A stretch of DNA of 64,000 bases from Clostridiales bacterium (lineage in GTDB: Bacteria; Bacillota; Clostridia; Christensenellales; Aristaeellaceae), in NCBI GenBank assembly GCA_022787165.1, contig JALFVL010000042.1, positions 124,001 to 188,000 on the forward strand. Direction: 5' to 3'. Positions 1-8,020 of this stretch are shown here, in pieces (position 1 is the first letter of the stretch; every line of letters starts with the position of its first letter). The translations under genes were made by a program, and so were the position numbers. The notes beneath the pieces were generated by a model. It ran no database searches, was not told the DNA's origin, and saw only the letters and a list, made by a program, of their open reading frames with translations.

Positions 1-535
1 CCGCCAGCAGGATCATCACCATGTAGGTGTCAAACGGCGTCGATTTGAGAAACTTGAGCAGGATGTCCTTCGCGCTCTCCTTCGTCTCGCCGCCCGTATG
101 CAGCAGCGTGGAGGTCATCGCGTAGGAGCCGCCCGTCATCATGACGGCATTGCCCGTGTCAAACATGCAGGCGGCCACGGCGCCCGTGCTGCCAAAGAAG
201 ACCTGCACCAGCGGCAGCGAGAAGCAGCCGATGTTGTAGCCGCCAATGTTGAGCATTCGATAAGCGCGCAGGCGGGTTTCGTCCCGCCCCGTCGAAAGAA
301 ACATGACCAGCATCGGCAAAAACGCGCAGAGGAAGCCGATGCCAACGATCAGAAACAGCTTGCCCTCGCGCGCAAAGCCGTCAAAGGCCTGCACAATCGC
401 GCAAGGCAGCGTGATGTTGATCATGATTTTGGAGATCAGCCGGTGATCGTCGCGCCCAAAGAAGCCGGCGCGCTTGAGCAGATACCCCATCGCGATGACG
501 AGCACATAGGACAGGGGCTTGAGCATGATATCCAT
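1..535 (-). CDS. AEC family transporter, cut off at the window edge
   Basis: This is the first 178 codons of a minus-strand membrane protein whose C-terminal half lies before base 1. The reading begins MDIMLKPLSYVLVIAMGYLL and continues with hydrophobic helices and a polar turn (FFGRDDHRLISKIMINITLP), the layout of auxin-efflux-carrier (AEC) permeases. Members export or take up organic anions or amino acids; the substrate cannot be told here. The start at 535 has a GGAGG about 9 bases upstream. The gene lies downstream of HU but is separated from it by a strong terminator, so it needs its own promoter, which I did not identify. Confidence 0.8.
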   Translation of the reverse strand, partial: MDIMLKPLSYVLVIAMGYLLKRAGFFGRDDHRLISKIMINITLPCAIVQAFDGFAREGKLFLIVGIGFLCAFLPMLVMFLSTGRDETRLRAYRMLNIGGYNIGCFSLPLVQVFFGSTGAVAACMFDTGNAVMMTGGSYAMTSTLLHTGGETKESAKDILLKFLKSTPFDTYMVMILLA

Positions 536-582
536 TTGCGTTGATCCTCCCAGCAGGCTGTAACAGCGCCGTTTTCGCCTGT

Positions 583-614
583 GAAAAAAGAATCCCGGGG
601 AAGCCTCCCCGGGA
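583..614 (-). terminator. Rho-independent terminator after HU
   Basis: A GC-rich stem (CCCGGGGA/TCCCCGGG with a short loop) is followed on the minus strand by TTCTTTTTT, directly after the HU stop codon. Confidence 0.85.
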
Positions 615-622
615 AATTCTGC

Positions 623-898
623 TTAGCCCTCGACGGCCTCTTTGAGCACCTTGCCCGGCTTGAACATCGGGGAGCGGCGCGCGCCGATCTGGATCTCCTC
701 ACCGGTCTTGGGGTTGCGCGCCTTGCGCGCCGGGCGCTCCTTAACCTCAAAGGCGCCAAAGCCCACGATCTGAACCTTCTCGCCATTCTTGAGGCTCTCG
801 GCGATGATATCGCTCATCGCGCACAGGGCGGCCTCAGCATCCTTGCGGGTCAGACCCGCCTTCGCGGCAATCGCCGCGCTCAGTTCGTTCTTGTTCAT
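623..898 (-). CDS. hup: HU family DNA-binding protein
   Basis: HU is a small basic nucleoid protein that binds and bends DNA as a dimer. The 91-residue product begins MNKNELSAAIAAKAGLTRKD, has the GFGAFEV turn near residue 48, and carries the family signature RPARKARNPKTGEEI around residues 55-69, which forms the base of the DNA-binding arms. Length is normal. AGGAGG lies upstream of the start. It sits just after the mazG/yabN-type gene, as in many Firmicutes, but has its own promoter (984-1012) and terminator, so it can be expressed independently. Confidence 0.97.
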   Translation of the reverse strand: MNKNELSAAIAAKAGLTRKDAEAALCAMSDIIAESLKNGEKVQIVGFGAFEVKERPARKARNPKTGEEIQIGARRSPMFKPGKVLKEAVEG

Positions 899-983
899 GA
901 TGAAAAATATCCTCCTTCAACAACGCCCGCGCGCGTTTTGCGCGCCGCTTTGCGTCAATCGCTCAAAATCGCGATTAAGACAT

Positions 984-1012
984 ATTCTACATGGTTTCCG
1001 CCTTTCATGCAA
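984..1012 (-). promoter_or_regulatory. Promoter of HU
   Basis: On the minus strand TTGCAT is followed after 17 bases by TAGAAT, ending about 85 bases before the HU start. The leader contains a GCGCGC-AAAA-CGCGCG hairpin. Confidence 0.6.
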
Positions 1013-1049
1013 GGGGGAAGACGCATTTTCTGCGAATTTTCCTGACTGC

Positions 1050-2402
1050 TCAACGTTTTTTTCCCGTCTTCCCGGCGCGTGTGAGCCGCTTTTGCGTCGC
1101 CGTGCGCAGTGCGGTTTCCGCGTCAAGCCCAAGCGCCTGCGCCAGATGCGCGCAGGCGGCGAGCACCTCGCCCAGCGCCGCCTCGTCCCCGCGCTCTGCG
1201 AGCCGGCAGACGGCCTCCTCGAGCGCCTTGAGCGCGTCCCCATCCGTGATGGGCGTGTCGCCGTCCAGGCGTTTGGCGACCTTCTGCGCACGCATCAGCG
1301 CAGGCAGCGAGGCCGGCACATCGAGCGCGCGCTCCAGCGGCGTCTGCTCGCCGCGCTCCCGGCGCTTCGCGCTTTCCCAAACAGTGCCAACCGCCTGCGC
1401 GCTGTCCGCCCGGGCGCGGCCGAAGACGTGCTCGTGGCGCGTGATCATCTTGTGTGTCGCCATACTGGTGACGTCGCGGTCGGTAAAGTCCCTGTGCTCC
1501 GCGCCGATGGCGCTGTTGAGCACGACCTGCAGCAGCACGTCGCCCAGCTCGTCCGCGATCTTCATCGGATCATCGCCGTCCATCGCCTCGGCGGCCTCGC
1601 AGGCCTCCTCGATCATGAACTGGCGCAGCGTGTGATGCGTCTGCGCTCTGTCCCACGGGCAGCCGCCCGGTCCACGCAGCCGCGCGATCACCTGCACAAA
1701 GTCCTCGTAGCTCGCCCGGGAGCGATCATAGACGCTGACCGCCGGGACGAGCACCGCCGTCCTGTGGTCGTAATGGCTCTGCCTGTCCAGCTCGCACAGG
1801 GCGATGGGCCGCGCCGCGGCAAACGGCTCCGCCGCGTTTTCAAGAAAATACACGGTCATCTCATCGTCAAACAGGTCGCCAAGCCAGAGCTTGACGTCGG
1901 AGGCCAGGCATCGGTTGTCGATCTCCGTGACGACCTGCGGGCAATCCGCCTGCACGCGCAGCGCGTCGACCGACAACGCCGTGACCGTGCGCAGGTTCTC
2001 CGTGTTGACGCCATAGGGCAGCACGGCGCAGGCCGTGTTTTCCGCCAGCGTCACGCCGCCCTGTACGCGCAGGGCGATTCCCTCGGGCAGCGCCTTGGCC
2101 AGCGCGCGGACCGTCGCGTCGTTTGCCGGCTCACTGACGGCGTAGCAAAGCCCATCCGTCTCCCCGGAGCGGGCGATCAGCGTCTTCGCCGCCAGCACGC
2201 AGAGCTCATCAAAATCCTCGCTCTGCTCGTAGAGCGCGTCGAGCGTCTCAAAGGCGACGCCCTCCCGCTCAAGCAGCTGCGCCGCCGCGTGGCGGCGCGT
2301 GCGCAGCACGAGCGTCTTCGCCGCCTTCATCGCGGCAAGCGCCCCTAGCGTTAAAAGCTCGCCCGAGTCCGGCCCGAGCGAGAGAATGGTGATGGTCTTC
2401 AT
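1050..2402 (-). CDS. mazG: MazG-type nucleotide pyrophosphohydrolase with N-terminal methylase-like domain (YabN type)
   Basis: The protein (450 aa) joins a tetrapyrrole/corrin methylase-like domain (about residues 1-215, starting ITILSLGPDSGELLTLG) to a MazG domain (about 230-450). The MazG part shows PGGCPWDRAQTH and the metal-binding helices EEACEAAEA (265-273) and DELGD (284-288), used to hydrolyse NTPs to NMP and pyrophosphate for nucleotide-pool cleaning. This fusion is the usual YabN arrangement in Firmicutes; the role of the methylase-like half is not established. The start overlaps the end of the upstream glycosyltransferase by four bases, so the two are translationally coupled. Confidence 0.93.
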   Translation of the reverse strand: MKTITILSLGPDSGELLTLGALAAMKAAKTLVLRTRRHAAAQLLEREGVAFETLDALYEQSEDFDELCVLAAKTLIARSGETDGLCYAVSEPANDATVRALAKALPEGIALRVQGGVTLAENTACAVLPYGVNTENLRTVTALSVDALRVQADCPQVVTEIDNRCLASDVKLWLGDLFDDEMTVYFLENAAEPFAAARPIALCELDRQSHYDHRTAVLVPAVSVYDRSRASYEDFVQVIARLRGPGGCPWDRAQTHHTLRQFMIEEACEAAEAMDGDDPMKIADELGDVLLQVVLNSAIGAEHRDFTDRDVTSMATHKMITRHEHVFGRARADSAQAVGTVWESAKRRERGEQTPLERALDVPASLPALMRAQKVAKRLDGDTPITDGDALKALEEAVCRLAERGDEAALGEVLAACAHLAQALGLDAETALRTATQKRLTRAGKTGKKR

Positions 2403-3358
2403 GCCTTGTTCAGTACGCTTTCAATGATGAAGCGCGGGCGGCGCTTCGTCTCGTTGTAGATCTTGCCGATGTATTCGCCCACGATCCCCAGGCTCAGCAG
2501 CTGAATGCCGCCCAGCAGCCAGATGGAGCCCATCAGCGACGTCCAGCCTGCGGAGGTATGCCCGGCGATCTTGGAGACCAGCGCGTAGAGCAGCATGACC
2601 AGGCTGATCAGGAAGACGACGACGCCTGCGGAAAAGACGAGCCGGATCGGCTTGACCGAGAAGGAGGTGATGCCGTCTGCGGCGAAGGCGATCATCTTCT
2701 TGAGCGGATACTTGCTCTCGCCCGCGAAGCGCTCCGCGCGCTCGTAGGAGACCGTCGTCCACTTGTAGCCGATCTGCGGCACGATGCCGCGCAGGAAGAG
2801 GTTGACCTCGGAGAACTGCGAAAGCCCCTCGACCGCCCGGCGGCTCATCAGCCGGTAATCCGCGTGGTTGAAGACGATGTCCACGCCCAGCGCCTTCATG
2901 ACCTTGTAAAAGCCCTCGGCCGTGAAGCGTTTGAAAAAGGTGTCCTTTTCCCGCTTGCTGCGCACGCCGTAGACGACCTCGTAGCCCTCGTGGTAGGCGT
3001 CGACCATCGCGTCGACGGCGTTGATGTCGTCCTGCAGGTCGGCGTCCATCGAGATGATCATGTCCGCGTAGTTGACGGCGGTCAGCAGGCCCGCCAGCAG
3101 CGCGTTCTGATGCCCGCGGTTGCGCGAGAGGTTGACGCCGGAAAACATCTCCGGCTCCTGCTCGTGCAGGCGGCTGATGATCGGCCAGGTCTGGTCGCTG
3201 GAGCCGTCGTTGACGAACATGACGCGGCTGTGCCCGCTGATCTTGCCCGCCGCGCGCAGCGCGTTCATCTTTTCGCGCAGGCGCTTGCTCGTCTCCGGCA
3301 GCACGGCCTCCTCCTTGTAGCAGGGAATCACAATGTACAGCGTGTTCTTTTCGTTCAT
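2399..3358 (-). CDS. Family 2 glycosyltransferase, polyprenyl-phosphate sugar transferase type
   Basis: This 319-residue GT-A enzyme starts with LYIVIPCYKEEAVLPETS, has NDGSSDQT near residue 50 and the DADLQDD acceptor/metal motif near residue 105, and ends in two membrane helices (about 235-260 and 275-300) followed by VGEYIGKIYNETKRRPRF. This layout is that of DPM1/GtrB/YkcC-like enzymes that load a sugar onto undecaprenyl phosphate at the inner face of the membrane. The sugar is unknown. The stop overlaps the mazG start. It probably belongs to the transcript starting before rsmD. Confidence 0.9.
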   Translation of the reverse strand: MNEKNTLYIVIPCYKEEAVLPETSKRLREKMNALRAAGKISGHSRVMFVNDGSSDQTWPIISRLHEQEPEMFSGVNLSRNRGHQNALLAGLLTAVNYADMIISMDADLQDDINAVDAMVDAYHEGYEVVYGVRSKREKDTFFKRFTAEGFYKVMKALGVDIVFNHADYRLMSRRAVEGLSQFSEVNLFLRGIVPQIGYKWTTVSYERAERFAGESKYPLKKMIAFAADGITSFSVKPIRLVFSAGVVVFLISLVMLLYALVSKIAGHTSAGWTSLMGSIWLLGGIQLLSLGIVGEYIGKIYNETKRRPRFIIESVLNKA

Positions 3359-3396
3359 CGGTATCCCGTTCCTTTCCGTCGTTCATCGGGGACGCC

Positions 3397-4122
3397 TCAA
3401 CGGGCGTTCTGCTGTCCCTGCCCAAGCAGGCTGTCGCGCAGGGCGGCGAGCTCGCCGGCGCTGCGCGACAGCGCCGCAGCCGCACCGCTGAGCATCTTGT
3501 CCGTCTGCACGCAGGCCTGGCTGTAAATGCTGTCCGCGTCCTTTTCCGCGCGCTCGCGGGTCTCCATCGCGTAGGCCTGCGCGCGGCGGGTGATTTCGTT
3601 TTCCTCAATCATGCTCTGCGCGTTCTGCTGCGCCGCGAGCAGCACCTGGTCGGCGCGCATCTTTGCGTCTGCTAGCATCGCGTCGGCAGCGCTCTGCGCG
3701 TTCTGCCGCGTCGCGCGGTCATAGTCGTCGGCCTCCTTCTGCACGCTCTCCTTGAAGGCGTTCGCGTCGGCGACGGCCTTCTTGTAGCCCGCTTCCGCCT
3801 GGTTGGCCGTCTCCTCGGCCGCCCGGCGCGCATCCTCCATGATCTGCTGGCTGCGCTGCATGATCTCCTGCGCCTGCAGGACGGTCTTGGGCAGCGCGAT
3901 GCGCAGCTGGCTGATGAGATTGCCGATCTCGTCGACGTTCACGACGGCCATGCCCTTGCTCAGGGGAATTCTGCGCCCCTCGGAGAGCTTCTGCTCGATC
4001 AGGTCGAGGACGCGCTTGGCCTGCGCGATGCTGTCGCCCCCGGCCGTCTGCTCCCTGCGGTAGGCGCGCTCGGGCGCGGGCTCGCGCGTTTCTCCCTGAT
4101 TCATCTGCTCTCTTTCATCCAT
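3397..4122 (-). CDS. Coiled-coil protein of the coaD-rsmD neighbourhood, V-ATPase subunit H/DivIVA-like
   Basis: The product is about 241 aa and mostly a long Ala/Glu/Gln/Arg-rich coiled coil. A short conserved segment (VLDLIEQKLSEGRRIPLSKG...VDEIGNLI) precedes it. There is no membrane segment or catalytic motif. Similar proteins next to coaD and rsmD in Clostridia are labelled ATPase or DivIVA-like without proof; a scaffold role at the cell pole or membrane is only a guess. I chose the ATG at 4122 because GGAGG lies 7 bases upstream; an in-frame ATG at 4155 lacks such a site. The first codons overlap the end of coaD. Confidence 0.75.
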   Translation of the reverse strand: MDEREQMNQGETREPAPERAYRREQTAGGDSIAQAKRVLDLIEQKLSEGRRIPLSKGMAVVNVDEIGNLISQLRIALPKTVLQAQEIMQRSQQIMEDARRAAEETANQAEAGYKKAVADANAFKESVQKEADDYDRATRQNAQSAADAMLADAKMRADQVLLAAQQNAQSMIEENEITRRAQAYAMETRERAEKDADSIYSQACVQTDKMLSGAAAALSRSAGELAALRDSLLGQGQQNAR

Positions 4123-4619
4123 CGCTCTTCCTCCTTCTCTCCCCCGCGGGCCCATGCCGCGCGGATGTCCTGCGCCGTTCCCGGGGGAACCATGCGCCCG
4201 ATATCGCCTCCGAAGGCCGCAACCTGCCGCACGACGCTCGAGGAGAGGAACGCCACATCCTCCGAGGTCGTCATCAGCAGCGTCTCCACGCCGCCGAGCT
4301 GGCGGTTGATCTGGGCCATCTGGTATTCCGCTTCAAAATCGCCCAGCGGGCGAACCCCGCGCACGACCGCGTCCGCGCCCACCTGCGCGGCGCAGTCGAC
4401 GAGCAGCCCCCCGTGCGCAATGACGCGCACGTTGCCAATTCCCTCGCAGGCGCGCTCCAGCAGCTCCACCCGCTTTGAAACGGGGAAGGCGCCCGCCTTG
4501 TCGGGATTGTGCATCACGGCGACGACCAACGTATCGCACAGGCGGCTGGCACGCCGGATGATGTCCATGTGTCCGTTGGTCACAGGGTCAAAGCTTCCCG
4601 GATACAGCAGCGTCTTCAC
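4101..4619 (-). CDS. coaD: Phosphopantetheine adenylyltransferase
   Basis: CoaD transfers AMP from ATP to 4'-phosphopantetheine, the penultimate step of coenzyme A synthesis, in the cytoplasm. The sequence opens MKTLLYPGSFDPVTNGHMDI with the nucleotidyltransferase TxGH motif (TNGH, residues 14-17) and has the second ATP-binding stretch SSSVVR near residue 128. At 172 aa it is about ten residues longer than usual, through a charged tail. It overlaps rsmD by four bases, the standard Firmicute order rsmD-coaD. Confidence 0.97.
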   Translation of the reverse strand: MKTLLYPGSFDPVTNGHMDIIRRASRLCDTLVVAVMHNPDKAGAFPVSKRVELLERACEGIGNVRVIAHGGLLVDCAAQVGADAVVRGVRPLGDFEAEYQMAQINRQLGGVETLLMTTSEDVAFLSSSVVRQVAAFGGDIGRMVPPGTAQDIRAAWARGGEKEEERWMKESR

Positions 4620-5188
4620 GGCGAATTCTCCTCTGTCTGCGTGCCGCGGCGCACGAAGGTGATCTGCGTGTCGCCATAGCTGCGAAGGTCGAAGGCGTCA
4701 AAGCGCGCGTCGAGCATCGGCGCACAGCCGCGTCTGTGCTCCACGACCAGCAGAAACACCGGCGCCAGCAGTCCCCTGTCATAGAGTTCCGCGCACATTT
4801 CGCCGGTATTCTCCATTCTGTACGGCGGGTCGATGAAAACGACGTCAAACACCTGCTTCTCGCGCGCAAGCAGCTCGATGGCCGCGCGATAATCGCGCGC
4901 GATGAGACGGCATTGCTCCTCCATCCGCGCAGAGGCGATGTTCTTTTTGATCGCCGCGCAGGCCGCGCGGTCCATGTCAATCAGCACGGCGCTTTTCGCC
5001 CCGCGGCTGACCGATTCGAGCGACAGCGCGCCCGTTCCTGCGAACAGGTCGAGCACGCGCGCCTCCTCCACGTCCCAGCGGATGATGTTGAACAGCGATT
5101 CGCGCACATAATCCTGCGTGGGCCTCGTCTTTGCCCCCGCCGGCGCGACCAGCGTCCGTCCGCGCGCGCGCCCTCCGATGATTCGCAT
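4616..5188 (-). CDS. rsmD: 16S rRNA (guanine-966-N2)-methyltransferase
   Basis: RsmD methylates G966 of 16S rRNA in the assembling 30S subunit using SAM. The 190-residue protein starts MRIIGGRARGRTL, has RPTQDYVRESLFN, the SAM-binding motif DLFAGTGALSLE near residue 47, and the catalytic DPPY near residue 121. The start at 5188 follows GGAGG by six bases; an in-frame ATG at 5263 lies inside the promoter and is rejected. First gene of the run rsmD-coaD-coiled coil-GT2-mazG. Confidence 0.95.
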   Translation of the reverse strand: MRIIGGRARGRTLVAPAGAKTRPTQDYVRESLFNIIRWDVEEARVLDLFAGTGALSLESVSRGAKSAVLIDMDRAACAAIKKNIASARMEEQCRLIARDYRAAIELLAREKQVFDVVFIDPPYRMENTGEMCAELYDRGLLAPVFLLVVEHRRGCAPMLDARFDAFDLRSYGDTQITFVRRGTQTEENSP

Positions 5189-5234
5189 ATCCGCCTCCGT
5201 CCCTGACGCGCGCCTTGCCGCGGTCAGTCCGTTG

Positions 5235-5263
5235 ATTATAACAGATTTTCCCCGTCTTTTCAA
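5235..5263 (-). promoter_or_regulatory. Promoter of the rsmD-coaD operon
   Basis: TTGAAA, a 17-base spacer and a perfect TATAAT on the minus strand, about 40 bases before the rsmD start. Confidence 0.85.
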
Positions 5264-5285
5264 CCCTGCGCGGTGCGCGCGGAGG

Positions 5286-6146
5286 TCAGATCAGCTCCTT
5301 GCGCTTCTTCTGTTCATTCTGCGTCTTGTGACCGTAGTGAACGTCTCCGCCGCTGCCGACAAGCTCCTGGGCCAGGTGGCTCTTCTGCGCCTTGCGCACG
5401 GCGACCTTCTTCGCCTTGCGATTCATCGCGGCCTCCTTCGCGCTGTGCGCCGGGCCGCGCAGATAGCCGAGAACATAGGCAACCGGATACGTCGCGATCA
5501 TCAGCGGCGAGAGCCGGTCAATCGCGCCGCTCATCGTCAGCGGATTCCTGAAGAGATTGATAAAGATCAGCTCCATCAGCCGCACGAGCATGCGAAGAAT
5601 CTCGTAGGCGCTGACGCCCGCCTGCTGCGCATAGGCCGCCAGCGGCGCCATCACATCCGAGCGCGTGCCGTAGCCGGAGGTCAGCCAGGCCGGCAGATCC
5701 TGCAGGGTATAGGTGTATTCCCTCGCCGTGGCGGAGATGAATCCGGCGAGAAGCAGCGGCAGACCGTAGACGCAAAGCGCCGCGCAAAGGGCCTTGAGCG
5801 GCTGATAGCAGCCCGAATCCCCCTCGGAGGGCGTCTGTCCGACGTGGAGCGCGCGCTCATAGGCGCGGCTGGCCTGCGCATCGGCGAGGCCCTTGGACAG
5901 ACCCTCGCTGAAATGGATCAGCAGCAGGCCCACCGCAATGAGCAGCGAGATCGCCGCGCGCAGCCAGTAGCTGCCGATGGATTGCAGCGCGCTGAACATC
6001 AGCCCAAGCACGACCGTCGCGACGGTGATGCCCACCAGCTTGAGCGCCATGGAAGGCACCTGACGTCCCCACCTGCTCGCGCGATGCAGCGGTTTCCTTT
6101 TCTTTTGAGCGTTCTGCTTCTTCGCAGCAGGCTTGTTCTGAGTCAT
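5286..6146 (-). CDS. Integral membrane protein of unknown function
   Basis: The 286-residue protein has a basic N-terminus (KKQNAQKKRKPLHRASRWGRQ), at least five hydrophobic segments (about 34-58, 62-80, 118-138, 183-200, 215-230) and a basic Lys-rich tail ending KKRKELI. I recognise no family. It is the last gene of the alr-cyclo-ligase run, 19 bases after the preceding stop. A role linked to the cell envelope is possible from alr but is not shown. Confidence 0.75.
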   Translation of the reverse strand: MTQNKPAAKKQNAQKKRKPLHRASRWGRQVPSMALKLVGITVATVVLGLMFSALQSIGSYWLRAAISLLIAVGLLLIHFSEGLSKGLADAQASRAYERALHVGQTPSEGDSGCYQPLKALCAALCVYGLPLLLAGFISATAREYTYTLQDLPAWLTSGYGTRSDVMAPLAAYAQQAGVSAYEILRMLVRLMELIFINLFRNPLTMSGAIDRLSPLMIATYPVAYVLGYLRGPAHSAKEAAMNRKAKKVAVRKAQKSHLAQELVGSGGDVHYGHKTQNEQKKRKELI

Positions 6147-6165
6147 CGTCCGTTCCTCCCATTGG

Positions 6166-6759
6166 TCATATCTGTGCTTTCCGCGCCCGAAGGCCCGTCA
6201 TCCCGGTCACGCCCGAGGGCGTGACGATCAAATCCATCCTCTGGTCATGCGCCTGCGCAGGCACGCGTTCAAGCAGCGCGAAGTCGTGGCAAATCCCCAC
6301 GCGAAGGGCGTCCGTCTGCGGCAGGTAGCGGTCGTAATAGCCGCCGCCCTGCCCGATCCGCCCGCCGTCGCGCCCAAAGGCCGTTCCGGGGACAAGAATG
6401 AGGTCGATGCGCTCCGCCGGCAGCATTGGGCAGTCCGCGCCAGGCGCAGGAATGCCGTAATCACCGGGAATCAGCGCATCCAGACTGCGCACGAGCCGCG
6501 CTGTCATCCGTCCCGGACCCTCGCAGCGCGGCAGAGCGAGCGCCCTGCCACCGGCAAGGAGCTGCTCCATGAGCGGCAGCAGCGAGATTTCGCCCCCGCA
6601 GGCCATGTAGGCCATAACCGCCTGCGCCTGCTTCAGGCAGGGCAGCGCGGCGAGATGGGCGCAGACGGCGAGCGAGGCCTCCCGCTGCCGCGCCGCGTCC
6701 AGCGCCCTTCTCCTTTGGCGCATGCTCTGGCGCAGCGCCGTCCTTTCGTCCTCAGGCAT
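6166..6759 (-). CDS. 5-formyltetrahydrofolate cyclo-ligase
   Basis: The enzyme converts 5-formyl-THF to 5,10-methenyl-THF with ATP, rescuing a storage or inhibitory folate. The 197-residue protein begins MPEDERTALRQSMRQRRRAL; the C-terminal signature is GRDGGRIGQGGGYYDRYL (near residue 140), the nucleotide/folate-binding loop of the family, followed by GICHDFALLERVPAQAHDQRMD. It overlaps alr by eight bases, and the start at 6759 gives the normal family length. Confidence 0.95.
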   Translation of the reverse strand: MPEDERTALRQSMRQRRRALDAARQREASLAVCAHLAALPCLKQAQAVMAYMACGGEISLLPLMEQLLAGGRALALPRCEGPGRMTARLVRSLDALIPGDYGIPAPGADCPMLPAERIDLILVPGTAFGRDGGRIGQGGGYYDRYLPQTDALRVGICHDFALLERVPAQAHDQRMDLIVTPSGVTGMTGLRARKAQI

Positions 6760-7864
6760 GCAGCCACACGCGCGGCACGCGCGCCGAGGGCGAGCAGAGC
6801 ACCTCATAGCTGATCGTTCCCAGCCAGTCGGCCATCTCCTGCGCGCTGATGCATTCATCGCCCTGCGCGCCCAGCAGCACGACCTCGTCGCCCGTCTGCG
6901 CGCCCGGGATGTCCGTGACATCCACCATGACCTGATCCATGCACACGCGACCGAGAATCGGCGCGCGCTGCCCGTGAACGAGCACGCAGCCCTTGCCCGA
7001 CAGGCCGCGGCGGTAGCCGTCCGCATACCCCACCGGCACGGTCATCACGCGCGTGTCGCGCGAGGCCGTGAACGTACCGCCATAGCTGACCTGGTCGCCC
7101 GGGGCGATGGTCTTGACATAAACGGCGCGCGTCACCCAGCGCATCGCGGGCCAAAGCCCCTGCGCCTCGGGCACGGGCGGATAGCCGTAGAGCGCGATGC
7201 CGCCGCGCACCATGTCGTAGTGCGCCTGCGGATAGCGGAAAATCGAGGCCGTGTTGGCCGCGTGGCGCACAATCGGCGCGGGATGCACCTGAGCAATCGC
7301 CGCGGTCAGCGCCTCAAAGCGCGCAATCTGATCAAGCGTCCCCTCCCTAAAGGGCTCGTCCGCCGTCGCCATGTGCGTAAAGCAGCCGGTCAGCTCAATG
7401 CCCGGCAGGCTGTCGATCAGCCGGGTCAGCGTCTGCGCCTCCTGCGCAGTGCGCACGCCGATGCGGCTCATGCCGGTATCCAGCTTGAGATGCACCTTCG
7501 CCCTGCGCTCAAGACGCACGCCTGCGGCGCTGAGCGCGCGGATGCGCGCCTCGTCAAAGACGACCTGCGTCAGCTCCGCAGCGACAATCGCGTCCGCCGC
7601 CGCCTCCTCCACGCCGCCCAGCACGAGAATCGGCGCGTCGATGCCCGCGCGGCGCAGCTCGATGCCCTCCTCCGGAATGGCGACAGCGAGCATCGAGGCA
7701 CCCGCCTCCAGCGCCGCGCGCGCGACCTGCACGGCGCCATGCCCGTAGGCATTCGCCTTGACGACGGCCAGAAACGCCGCGCCGCCCGCGATATGCGACC
7801 GCATCACGCCGACATTGTGACGGATGGCATCCAGATCGATCTCGCAATAATTCACTCTTTGCAT
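6752..7864 (-). CDS. alr: Alanine racemase
   Basis: Alr interconverts L- and D-alanine for peptidoglycan. In the 370-residue protein the PLP lysine is K36 in AVVKANAYGHG, and the second catalytic base is Y261 in VSYGGTF, followed by VPVGYADGYRRG. The substrate-side LDTGMSRIG is also present. The start at 7864 gives MQRVNYCEIDLDAIRHN, the family's usual N-terminus; longer in-frame starts run through the promoter. First gene of alr-cyclo-ligase-membrane protein. Confidence 0.96.
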   Translation of the reverse strand: MQRVNYCEIDLDAIRHNVGVMRSHIAGGAAFLAVVKANAYGHGAVQVARAALEAGASMLAVAIPEEGIELRRAGIDAPILVLGGVEEAAADAIVAAELTQVVFDEARIRALSAAGVRLERRAKVHLKLDTGMSRIGVRTAQEAQTLTRLIDSLPGIELTGCFTHMATADEPFREGTLDQIARFEALTAAIAQVHPAPIVRHAANTASIFRYPQAHYDMVRGGIALYGYPPVPEAQGLWPAMRWVTRAVYVKTIAPGDQVSYGGTFTASRDTRVMTVPVGYADGYRRGLSGKGCVLVHGQRAPILGRVCMDQVMVDVTDIPGAQTGDEVVLLGAQGDECISAQEMADWLGTISYEVLCSPSARVPRVWLHA

Positions 7865-7902
7865 GGCAAAGCCCTGCTTTCTGATAGGTTTTTTGGTTTT
7901 GT

Positions 7903-7920
7903 CGTCCGGCGCGCCGGACG
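7903..7920. repeat. 18-bp perfect palindrome in the alr leader
   Basis: CGTCCGGCGCGCCGGACG is a perfect inverted repeat starting 6 bases downstream of the alr -10 box. It would form a hairpin at the 5' end of the alr mRNA or could be an operator. Confidence 0.6.
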
Positions 7921-7925
7921 TTTCT

Positions 7926-7931
7926 ATTATA
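7926..7931 (-). promoter_or_regulatory. -10 box of the alr promoter
   Basis: A perfect TATAAT on the minus strand about 60 bases before alr. No good -35 hexamer lies at the right distance, which suggests an activator-dependent or weak promoter. Confidence 0.5.
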
Positions 7932-8020
7932 CAGCCAAAGCGCGCAAAAGGGAAGGAAAAGCGCCCCCGCCCTTCTGTTTTTTGCGTGTCGCGCATAGCT
8001 GTTTGCGGGGAGGGATCGCC

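Noticed and set aside
436-786. Minus-strand frame of 116 codons overlapping the AEC and HU genes.
   Set aside because: It crosses the HU terminator and is out of frame with both real genes.
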